Of a stretch of 9,264 nucleotides of DNA, positions 1-6,155 are shown in pieces (position 1 is the first letter of the stretch; each line of letters begins with the position of its first letter). Made by a program: the position numbers and the translations under genes. The notes beneath the pieces are model-generated. The model ran no database searches. It was not told the origin of the DNA and was given only the letters and a program-made list of their open reading frames with translations. Source of the DNA: an uncultured Planctomycetaceae bacterium (GTDB taxonomy: Bacteria > Planctomycetota > Planctomycetia > Pirellulales > Pirellulaceae); contig CALBTA010000118.1 of NCBI GenBank assembly GCA_937967755.1, positions 1 to 9,264 on the forward strand. Reading direction: 5' to 3'.

Positions 1-735
<735 letters not shown>

Positions 736-737
736 TT

Positions 738-1058
738 CTAGTCCTCAATCACGGCCAGGATGTCGTCTTCCCGCATCAGCAGGAATTCTTCGTCGTCGAT
801 GGTGAAGTTGTCACCGGCGTAGCTGGCGAAGATCACGTGATCACCCTTTTTGACTTGCAGCGTGCTGCGCTCACCGTTTTCCAGCACCTTGCCGTCGCCC
901 ACGCTGACGACCGTGCCGCGCTGCGGCTTCTCGCGGGCGTTATCGGGCAGCACGATGCCGCCGGCGGTTGTTTCCAGCGACTCTTCGCGTTGGATCACCA
1001 CGCGGTCGCCCAGGGGTTGCAGTTTGACTTTGCTTCGGGTTTTGGTCGCCGTCGCCAT
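738..1058 (-). CDS. groES: Co-chaperonin GroES (Hsp10)
   Basis: Seven-subunit lid of the GroEL folding chamber, cytoplasmic. The protein has 106 residues, slightly longer than the usual 95-100 because of a basic N-terminal extension (MATATKTRSK). The diagnostic segments are present in order: KLQPLGDRVVIQ (residues 12-23), the mobile loop EESLETTAGGIVLP that contacts GroEL, DNAREKPQRGTVVSVGDG, and the C-terminal KKGDHVIFASYAG and EEFLLMREDDILAVIE. The ATG at 1058 has a strong Shine-Dalgarno sequence (GGAGG, nine bases upstream). It is the first gene of the groES-groEL operon. Upstream I find neither a CIRCE operator (TTAGCACTC-N9-GAGTGCTAA) nor a convincing heat-shock promoter, so how it is induced cannot be read from this window. 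Confidence 0.98.
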   Translation of the reverse strand: MATATKTRSKVKLQPLGDRVVIQREESLETTAGGIVLPDNAREKPQRGTVVSVGDGKVLENGERSTLQVKKGDHVIFASYAGDNFTIDDEEFLLMREDDILAVIED

Positions 1059-1290
1059 AGGGGTCTTCCTCCGTCTCGAATTGAGTGTATTGGGGGTGGG
1101 ATGTTTTTCGGTTGGAAACGTGGGCCTGCCAAAATGTGTACGTTCAGCCCGTTTGTGGACATTTAATGCAAGCCGCGCGCCAAATCTGTGGGATGGACTT
1201 GGACTCTTTGGTTGGAGGGATGAAATGCGTCCAAAGGCGAGAAATAGCTGAGTACAGGTCAGTGGCTCACCTTCGGCCGGCTGGTGGTCA

Positions 1291-1327
1291 TACCAATAAG
1301 CGTCTGGGAAATGCGAGATTATTGGTA
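1291..1327. repeat. Spaced perfect inverted repeat TACCAATAA / TTATTGGTA
   Basis: TACCAATAA at 1291-1299 is the exact reverse complement of TTATTGGTA at 1319-1327, with 19 bases between. The arms are AT-rich in a GC-rich neighbourhood. The centre-to-centre distance is 28 bases, close to three helical turns, so a dimeric or paired protein-binding site is possible but unproven. Confidence 0.5.
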
Positions 1328-1395
1328 AGGATTGGTTTTGGAGTGACTGTCACTTTGGCAGGGACGGAGCTATCGTCGGTTCGCTTGCCATGTTT

Positions 1396-1416
1396 GCCAC
1401 CGGCTTCAGCCGGTGG
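1396..1416. repeat. Hairpin repeat, family R2, copy 1
   Basis: The arms CCACCGGCT (1397-1405) and AGCCGGTGG (1408-1416) are perfectly complementary, with a 2-base loop. The family core is GCCACCGGCTTCAGCCGGTGG. Two diverged copies follow within 100 bases, which suggests spread of a small repeat within the gap. Confidence 0.75.
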
Positions 1417-1439
1417 TGGAGGGGCGATGAAGATTGCAT

Positions 1440-1463
1440 TAGCCGGGCTTCAGCCGGCTGGCA
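1440..1463. repeat. Hairpin repeat, family R2, copy 2
   Basis: AGCCGG (1441-1446) and CCGGCT (1454-1459) pair around the shared GCTTCAG core, followed by GGCAA. It is a diverged relative of the copy at 1396-1416. Confidence 0.6.
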
Positions 1464-1482
1464 AGTTTTCGGGACATACCAA

Positions 1483-1506
1483 CCACCAACTAAAGCTGGT
1501 GGCAAA
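1483..1506. repeat. Hairpin repeat, family R2, copy 3
   Basis: CCACCAACT (1483-1491) pairs with AGCTGGTGG (1494-1502) with a single wobble position and a 2-base loop, followed by CAAAC. Compared with copy 1, several paired stem positions have changed from C-G to A-T while pairing is kept. Confidence 0.65.
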
Positions 1507-1537
1507 CAGGGAGATATTGCTGGGGAAATGAAGGGGG

Positions 1538-1566
1538 TTGACACTCGCGAGCGAATAGTGTACAAT
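1538..1566 (+). promoter_or_regulatory. Near-consensus sigma70 promoter pointing right
   Basis: TTGACA (1538-1543, 6/6 match to the -35 box), a 17-base spacer and TACAAT (1561-1566, 5/6 match to the -10 box). Transcription would start near 1573, giving a leader of about 447 bases before the zinc-ribbon gene at 2020, or a separate untranslated RNA. ACACT (1541-1545) and AGTGT (1557-1561) form an inverted repeat inside the promoter, which could be a repressor site. No other promoter of this quality is seen in the window. Confidence 0.7.
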
Positions 1567-1598
1567 AGTATCTTAACGGTTAGATTGGCGAGTTCCGC

Positions 1599-1624
1599 TG
1601 ACGGTGGCTGGAAGCCCCGGTTAC
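1599..1624 (-). repeat. REP-like repeat, family R3, copy 1
   Basis: Its reverse complement, GTAACCGGGGCTTCCAGCC followed by ACCGTCA, closely matches the copies at 7074-7099 and 7105-7129. The core GGCT-GGA-AGCC is a small hairpin. The copy lies just downstream of the predicted start point of the 1538-1566 promoter, so it would be in the leader RNA. Confidence 0.75.
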
Positions 1625-1650
1625 TTTTTGGAAAGTCGGTAAGCTGTGTG

Positions 1651-1683
1651 CCCTCACCCCGGCCCTCTCCCAAAGGGAGAGGG
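1651..1683. repeat. GC-rich intergenic hairpin (CCCTCTCCC-AAA-GGGAGAGGG)
   Basis: Perfect 9-base arms at 1663-1671 and 1675-1683 with an AAA loop, preceded by CCCTCACCCCGG. Sequences of this form are common intergenic repeats in many GC-rich bacteria. No T-run follows, so it is not a typical intrinsic terminator for rightward transcription. Confidence 0.7.
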
Positions 1684-1720
1684 AGTACGGGAAAATGGTG
1701 CAGCCCTACCCGAGAGGGAG

Positions 1721-1813
1721 GCGCGCTGACAAATTCGGGAATTATTCAGCGCTCCGGGGATTCCCTTGGGACCCTATCGCGCGCTGAATAAATACAAAAA
1801 TGTGTCAGCGCGC
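1721..1813. repeat. 93-base nested palindrome, possible MITE or structured RNA
   Basis: The outer arms GCGCGCTGACA (1721-1731) and TGTCAGCGCGC (1803-1813) are perfect 11-base complements. Nested inside, TTATTCAGCGC (1742-1752) and GCGCTGAATAA (1781-1791) are another perfect 11-base pair. At the centre, TCCC-TT-GGGA (1762-1771) is flanked by GGG and CCC. All three levels share nearly the same centre (1766-1767). The GCGCGCTGA motif appears four times in alternating orientation, the second copy imperfect. The element would form a long symmetric hairpin or cruciform. Its terminal inverted repeats suggest a tiny non-autonomous mobile element, but no target-site duplication is obvious. Confidence 0.75.
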
Positions 1814-1885
1814 AACGGCCATAGGTGGGGTATATTTGAACAGTAGATGATGTCAATTTGACGACAGGTATCGTAGATCCATAGC

Positions 1886-1906
1886 CGTGATGCGATGCAT
1901 CACGGA
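1886..1906. repeat. Perfect inverted repeat CCGTGATGC-GAT-GCATCACGG
   Basis: 9-base arms (1886-1894 and 1898-1906) with a 3-base centre, about 114 bases upstream of the zinc-ribbon gene. It could be an operator for a dimeric regulator or an mRNA hairpin in the leader. It does not belong to the R1-R3 families. Confidence 0.6.
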
Positions 1907-1971
1907 AGACGGCAACATCAAACTTTCGCGTTTCACAACATGGATTCCGCGACGAGTCGCGATCGCGGCCA

Positions 1972-1997
1972 AGAACGGATTGACAATCCGTTCTACA
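1972..1997. repeat. Hairpin repeat, family R1, copy 3
   Basis: AGAACGGATT (1972-1981) and AATCCGTTCT (1985-1994) are perfect 10-base arms around GAC, followed by AC. It ends about 25 bases before the GTG start at 2020, so it sits in the translation-initiation region of the zinc-ribbon gene. It aligns base for base with 712-735, with paired changes in the stem. Confidence 0.8.
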
Positions 1998-2007
1998 GAG
2001 TGCGGTT

Positions 2008-2015
2008 AGGGGGAG
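2008..2015 (+). promoter_or_regulatory. Ribosome-binding site of the zinc-ribbon gene
   Basis: AGGGGGAG lies four bases before the GTG at 2020. It supports this GTG as the true start, and the first zinc-ribbon Cys pair follows directly at residues 7 and 10. Confidence 0.7.
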
Positions 2016-2019
2016 CGTT

Positions 2020-2829
2020 GTGTCGTTGAACATCACATGCACGCATTGCGGCGCGAAGTTTGCGGGTAAGCCGGAATACCGCGGCCGGCGAATTCGCTGC
2101 ACTAAGTGTCAAGAGGTTTTCCGCGTACCGGATGAGCGTGTGGATGATGGAGAATTGCAGCTTGCCGATGATAACGCGTACGCCGCATCCGTTGCATCGA
2201 ATGTGAAAGCCACGGACGAAATCGACGAGTGGAACGTACCTGACAATTTCGAATACAAGATGGAGGCCGAGGAACAAGGCACAGGAAATTACTGTCCCTA
2301 CTGCGGCGAGCCGGGCGACCCGCGGCATGTGTTGTGCCTGAAGTGCGGCTATCACCAGAAGCTCGAGAAGAAGATCGACACGCAGCGCGGCGAGGCAGAA
2401 GAAGAGAAGCAAGAGGCCCAAGAGGGTTTCCCGACGGAGATTGATTTCGGGGTAGTTAAACTGCCGATTTGGCCAATTGCCGCGGCGGTTGGGGTGTTCT
2501 TCTTCGCGACGTTGCTGCTGTATTTGGTTGTGCCGGTGCTGGCCGCCGTGGTGTTGATGTTGATCGGGCTCGGGCTATCGGGTGTGGGGAACGTTTGGAT
2601 ACTCGTCATCGCCTGGAGCGAAAGCCCGCTGATGGCCCTGGCGATTTGGTTTATTCCGTGCTTCTGGTGGTACTACGTCGTCACGCGCATCGAAGAACTG
2701 TGGATGCCCGTGGGGATTTCACTGCTCGGTTTTTTGATGTGCGCCATGGGAATCGGAATCATCGGCCCGGGCGATGTAGAAGAATTCGCGATGGCAGGAA
2801 TGGCTTGGATGCAGAGCAGAATGAGTTAG
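2020..2829 (+). CDS. Membrane protein with two zinc ribbons (MJ0042-type N-terminus)
   Basis: 269 residues, GTG start with a good ribosome-binding site. The N-terminus is an MJ0042/zinc-ribbon motif: CTHC (residues 7-10) and CTKC (27-30) followed by QEVFRVP, typical of planctomycete and deltaproteobacterial membrane proteins. A second, different ribbon follows: CPYC (92-95) and CLKC (106-109). A charged Glu/Lys-rich stretch (112-136) leads into a hydrophobic C-terminal half with about four membrane helices (roughly 150-171, 172-198, 203-221 and 229-249). The zinc ribbons therefore probably face the cytoplasm. The exact function is unknown; such ribbons usually mediate protein or nucleic-acid contacts. 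The stop codon is only four bases before the next gene, and both precede the kinase, so the three are probably one operon and this protein may serve the kinase as partner or substrate. That link is inference. Confidence 0.88.
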   Translation: MSLNITCTHCGAKFAGKPEYRGRRIRCTKCQEVFRVPDERVDDGELQLADDNAYAASVASNVKATDEIDEWNVPDNFEYKMEAEEQGTGNYCPYCGEPGDPRHVLCLKCGYHQKLEKKIDTQRGEAEEEKQEAQEGFPTEIDFGVVKLPIWPIAAAVGVFFFATLLLYLVVPVLAAVVLMLIGLGLSGVGNVWILVIAWSESPLMALAIWFIPCFWWYYVVTRIEELWMPVGISLLGFLMCAMGIGIIGPGDVEEFAMAGMAWMQSRMS

Positions 2830-2833
2830 CGCA

Positions 2834-3688
2834 ATGTCTTCAATTGAAAAAGAACGAGTGGAAGCGGAAGTCGTTCCGCCCGAGGCGAAGGCGATTCGCC
2901 CGGTGCCGCGCTTGCAGTATATCCATAGTTACACTTACGTCTTTGAAAGCAACGAGGGGTTTTTGAACCTGGCGCTGGTCAGTGTTTGTACGTTCATTCC
3001 GATCATCGGCCCGATTGTGGTCGCCGGCTATCAATACGACATCGTCGCGGGGCTGCACACACGCCCGAAACAGACCTATCCGGAGTTTGATTTTGGGCGA
3101 TTCGGCGAGTACCTGGGGCGCGGCATTTGGAAATTCCTGGCCGATATGATCGGGCAGATGTTCATCGCGCCGGCTTACATGTTCGCGTACTTCATGAGCG
3201 TGATTGTGGTGATGGTTGTGGTCGGTGCGACATCGAGCAACCAACCCGGCGGGCAGCCCAGTGGCGCAGCGGTCGGAATTGCCCTGGCGATTGTCATTCC
3301 ATTGGCCATTGCGTTCGTGTTGGGCGTGACCATTCTGCTGCGGCTGTTCCTCAACCCGTTGATCCTCAAGGCGTCGCTTTCGGGCGAAGGGAGCGATCTG
3401 TTCGACTTCCGCTTCATGATCGACTTCGTCAAGAAGACGTGGCGGGAAACGATTTTGGAGATGATGTGGGTCTACGTCACCTTCCCGATCATGATGATCC
3501 TGGGATTGTGCCTGTGTTTCGTCGGCGTTTACCCGGCGATTGCCTGGACGATGCTGGCCGATGCCCATACGAACTGGCAGTTGTACGAAGTCTATCTGGC
3601 CCGCGGCGGCGAACCGATTCGACTGAAGATGGACAAGCCCGGTCCGGTAGTGGTATTGGCAGATCAGGCGGAAAGTGAGGGGCAGTAG
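2834..3688 (+). CDS. DUF4013-like multi-pass membrane protein
   Basis: 284 residues with no predicted enzyme motif. The N-terminal ~28 residues are cytoplasmic and charged; four strongly hydrophobic blocks follow at about 44-70, 110-131, 145-172 and 213-240, with a short hydrophilic C-terminus. The segments FIPIIGPIVVAGYQYDIVAG and, near the end, VYPAIAWTMLADAHTNWQLY resemble the DUF4013 family, whose members are membrane proteins of unknown function frequent in planctomycetes and some archaea. The ATG lies four bases after the upstream stop codon and lacks a clear Shine-Dalgarno sequence, so translation is probably coupled to the upstream gene. A 46-base gap separates it from the kinase gene. 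The family assignment is from memory of motif style and moderately sure; that it is a real membrane protein gene is very sure. Confidence 0.87.
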   Translation: MSSIEKERVEAEVVPPEAKAIRPVPRLQYIHSYTYVFESNEGFLNLALVSVCTFIPIIGPIVVAGYQYDIVAGLHTRPKQTYPEFDFGRFGEYLGRGIWKFLADMIGQMFIAPAYMFAYFMSVIVVMVVVGATSSNQPGGQPSGAAVGIALAIVIPLAIAFVLGVTILLRLFLNPLILKASLSGEGSDLFDFRFMIDFVKKTWRETILEMMWVYVTFPIMMILGLCLCFVGVYPAIAWTMLADAHTNWQLYEVYLARGGEPIRLKMDKPGPVVVLADQAESEGQ

Positions 3689-3690
3689 GC

Positions 3691-3710
3691 GAAGGGTGAA
3701 AGGTGAAGAG
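3691..3710 (+). repeat. Short GGTGAA direct repeats between the membrane protein and kinase genes
   Basis: GGGTGAAAGGTGAAGAG contains two tandem GGTGAA units just after the stop codon at 3688. It resembles low-complexity spacer sequence and is probably not functional, apart from possibly offering weak ribosome-binding purines. Confidence 0.35.
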
Positions 3711-3734
3711 CGATGGGAGTGACGAACGGGCAAC

Positions 3735-6116
3735 ATGGCCAACGAGGTGCAATTTGCTAGGATGGAGGGAGGAGCGTGGAGACGATCGACTTTTTCCCCA
3801 CCGCAAACTGCGATGCCAGAACGGACCGAGCAACACCGGGCGCAACAGCCAACCGGGCCGAGCAGCGCCGAACATACGGAGCAGCAGTCCGATTCGGCAC
3901 AGCGGCTGGCTTCGCAGTTAAGCCTGCAACGCAAGCAGCCACCGGCGCAAGTGCGCGGGTACGAGTTTGAATCGTTCCTGGGCAGCGGGGCATACGGTGA
4001 GGTTTGGGTGGCGCTCGATCGCAACACGGGCCGCCGGGTGGCCGTGAAGTTTTATACGCACCGTGGCGGTCTCGATTGGCGGTTGCTGTCGCGCGAAGTC
4101 GAAAAGCTGGTGCTGCTTTCGGCCGACCGCTACATCGTTCAGGTGTTGGACGTCGGCTGGGATTCCACGCCGCCTTACTACGCAATGGAGTTTATCGAGA
4201 ACGGTTCGCTCGATGAATTTCTGAAACGCCGCGGAACGTTGCCGGTGGACGAAGCGGTCGATATGTTTCACGGCGTGGCAACCGGTTTGCAGCACGCCCA
4301 CAACAAAGGGGTGCTGCACTGCGATGTGAAGCCGGCGAACGTGCTGCTCGACCAAGACCATCGCCCGCGGCTGGCCGACTTCGGGCAATCGCGCCTGACC
4401 GACGAGCAATCTCCGGCGCTGGGCACGTTGTTTTACATGGCACCCGAACAAGCCGACTTGAGTGCGATGCCCGACGCCCGCTGGGACGTCTACGCATTGG
4501 GCGTGTTGCTGTACCTGATGCTGACGGGCGAAGCCCCGTACCGCAGCCAACATACGCTCGATAGCATCAATTCGGCTTCGGGGCTTGAGCAGCGGCTGAA
4601 GGCCTACCGCGATGCGATTCGCAAATCGCCCGCACCGACGCAACACCGCAACACGCCCGGCATCGACCGCGCTTTGGTCGATATCGTCGACCGCTGCATC
4701 GCGACGAACCCGAAGAACCGCTACCCGAACGTGCAATCGGTGATTGACGCGCTGGAGGCCCGCGAGAAATCAAGAGCGCGGCGGCCGCTGCTGTTGTTGG
4801 GCATTTTGGGGCCGGCAATTTTGCTGGCCGTCATGGCGCTGTTCGGGTGGCGCGGATACAACCGGGCCTTGGGCGATTCGGATGACGCGGTGATGCAGCG
4901 CGCAGCCGATAGCAACCAGTTCGCCGCCCAGTTTGTGGCCAGCGGCGTCTCGCACGAGTTGGAACGTTACTTCCGCGCGGTGGAGTTGTTGGCGCAGAAC
5001 CAAAGTTTCGTGAAGCAGTTCCAGGCAACCGTTGAGAACGAGCAATTGGCACCGATGCTGTCGGAACTGCGCGACCTAGACACCATCAACCTGGAAGACC
5101 CTAAGTTGACGCCCGAGCGGCGCGCGAAGTTGACGTCGCTGATGGTGCTGCGGGAAGAGTTTGAAGAGCACAGCGCACGCCAGGCGATGCAAGAAGTTGT
5201 GCAGGGGCTGTTTGACGACGATCGCAAACCGGTCGTCGCCAGTTGGGTGACGACCGACCGGCACGGCACGCACGTCGCCACCGCGTTCCCGTCGCCGCCT
5301 GCAAAGTCGCCCATTGGCAGGAACTTCGCCTGGCGTTCTTACTTCAACGGGCATGAGCAGGACAAGCCGGTCGGCTGGCATCCGCAACCCGGCGAGGAGT
5401 TGAAGCGGACGCACCTTTCGGCCGTGTTCCAAAGCACCGCGACCAACACTTGGAAGGTCGGAATCTCAACACCGGTTCGCGCCGAAGGTGGTGAGTTCCT
5501 GGGCATCGTGGCACTGACGGTTGAGATGGGCGGGTTCCTCGAGGGCTTTCAAAACACGCCCACCCGGTACGCCGTGTTGGTCGACGGCCGTGAAGGCCCG
5601 TACGAGGGTGTGATCTTGCAGCACCCATTGTTCGATGAAGTGTTGGAAGAGGAGAAAAAATTGCCCGGCCGGTTTAGCACTTACCGCGTTTCGCTGGAGG
5701 GCGGCGATGCCGGGGCGGTGGAAGTTAGTTCGCAATACTTCGACCCGCTAGGAGAAGACCCTGCCGGCCAGAAGTACGAACAACCGTGGATCAAAGCCGA
5801 GGCCCCGGTCAAGCTGCGCCGCGGACCGCAGGACGAATCGGGAAACCCGACCATGCGGTCGACAGGTTGGTTCGTTCTGGTGCAGGAAGACTACAACGCC
5901 GCAATCCAGCCGGTGCAAGACTTGGGGCGGCGGTTGCTGCGCGAAGGGTTGATTGCACTGGGTGCGGTGTTCGTCACGATTGCCGCACTGTGGTACTTCG
6001 TCATCCGCAGCGTCGGCGGCAACCCTGGCGGGCTTAGTTCGACGTTCCCACGCACGACAGTCAGCAGCTCGGAACCGACCGCACATACCGACCGCACGTC
6101 GCGCCGGACCAACTAA
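3735..6116 (+). CDS. Transmembrane Ser/Thr protein kinase with extracytoplasmic Cache-like sensor
   Basis: 793 residues. After a Gln-rich disordered N-terminus (1-72) comes a complete Hanks-type kinase domain (about 75-342): glycine loop GSGAYGEVW (83-91), lysine VAVK (K105), helix-C Glu E121, catalytic loop HCDVKPANVLL (195-205), DFG (215-217), APE (236-238) and DVYALG (251-256). A membrane helix follows (351-371), then a ~365-residue extracytoplasmic region with dCache features: FAWRSYF (531-537) and WKVGISTPVRAEGGEFLGIV (573-592). A second helix (738-757) and a Ser/Thr-rich tail end the protein. The kinase should be active in the cytoplasm and report a small ligand outside the membrane. 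HCD replaces the usual HRD, making it a non-RD kinase. The start is uncertain: M1, M10 and M27 are all possible, none with a strong Shine-Dalgarno sequence, and M27 leaves the kinase domain intact. It is probably the last gene of the operon beginning at 2020. Confidence 0.93.
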   Translation: MANEVQFARMEGGAWRRSTFSPPQTAMPERTEQHRAQQPTGPSSAEHTEQQSDSAQRLASQLSLQRKQPPAQVRGYEFESFLGSGAYGEVWVALDRNTGRRVAVKFYTHRGGLDWRLLSREVEKLVLLSADRYIVQVLDVGWDSTPPYYAMEFIENGSLDEFLKRRGTLPVDEAVDMFHGVATGLQHAHNKGVLHCDVKPANVLLDQDHRPRLADFGQSRLTDEQSPALGTLFYMAPEQADLSAMPDARWDVYALGVLLYLMLTGEAPYRSQHTLDSINSASGLEQRLKAYRDAIRKSPAPTQHRNTPGIDRALVDIVDRCIATNPKNRYPNVQSVIDALEAREKSRARRPLLLLGILGPAILLAVMALFGWRGYNRALGDSDDAVMQRAADSNQFAAQFVASGVSHELERYFRAVELLAQNQSFVKQFQATVENEQLAPMLSELRDLDTINLEDPKLTPERRAKLTSLMVLREEFEEHSARQAMQEVVQGLFDDDRKPVVASWVTTDRHGTHVATAFPSPPAKSPIGRNFAWRSYFNGHEQDKPVGWHPQPGEELKRTHLSAVFQSTATNTWKVGISTPVRAEGGEFLGIVALTVEMGGFLEGFQNTPTRYAVLVDGREGPYEGVILQHPLFDEVLEEEKKLPGRFSTYRVSLEGGDAGAVEVSSQYFDPLGEDPAGQKYEQPWIKAEAPVKLRRGPQDESGNPTMRSTGWFVLVQEDYNAAIQPVQDLGRRLLREGLIALGAVFVTIAALWYFVIRSVGGNPGGLSSTFPRTTVSSSEPTAHTDRTSRRTN

Positions 6117-6139
6117 TGCTGTGTTGCGTAGAGGTCGTT

Positions 6140-6155
6140 GCCAGCTTAAGCCGGC
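6140..6155. terminator. Hairpin between convergent genes, R2-like
   Basis: GCCAGCTTAAGCCGGC is a near-perfect palindrome (one wobble pair) that overlaps the stop codon of the aminotransferase gene and lies just past the kinase stop. The core resembles the R2 repeats. Its position between convergent genes suits a two-way terminator or mRNA end-protecting hairpin, but there is no clean T-run. Confidence 0.4.

Larger units (their letters stand above)
1059..2019. other. Long gene-free divergent region packed with inverted repeats
   Basis: About 960 bases separate groES (leftward) from the zinc-ribbon gene (rightward). No frame here looks like a real gene: the open frames run through the repeats and have unnatural compositions. 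The stretch 1059-1290 shows nothing recognisable apart from the groES ribosome-binding site. From 1291 on, it holds spaced inverted repeats, three R2 hairpins, a strong promoter, one R3 copy, a GC-rich hairpin, a nested palindrome, a perfect 9-base inverted repeat and one R1 hairpin; each is listed separately. Confidence 0.8.

Noticed and set aside
1059..1200. CIRCE operator or heat-shock promoter upstream of groES
   Set aside because: GAGTG at 1084 is the only resemblance; no TTAGCACTC-N9-GAGTGCTAA dyad and no consistent -35/-10 pair was found.
1695..1787. 30-residue frame (ATG at 1695, TGA at 1785) preceded by purine-rich GGGAGAGGG
   Set aside because: Most of it lies inside the nested palindrome and the purines belong to the preceding hairpin; without conservation data it cannot be supported.
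1390..1791. 133-codon plus-strand open frame in the gap
   Set aside because: It reads through the R2 and R3 repeats and the GC-rich hairpin, has no ribosome-binding site and has an unnatural composition.
3776..3970. GTG with a strong GGAGGGAGGA upstream, near the kinase start
   Set aside because: It is in a different frame from the kinase and gives a 64-residue product without features; the good Shine-Dalgarno match is noted but not enough.
2840..4027. 395-codon open frame on the minus strand
   Set aside because: It runs antisense through the DUF4013-like gene, the gap and the start of the kinase; the product is rich in Arg, His, Gln and Cys without domains, while the plus-strand products have clear membrane helices and kinase motifs.
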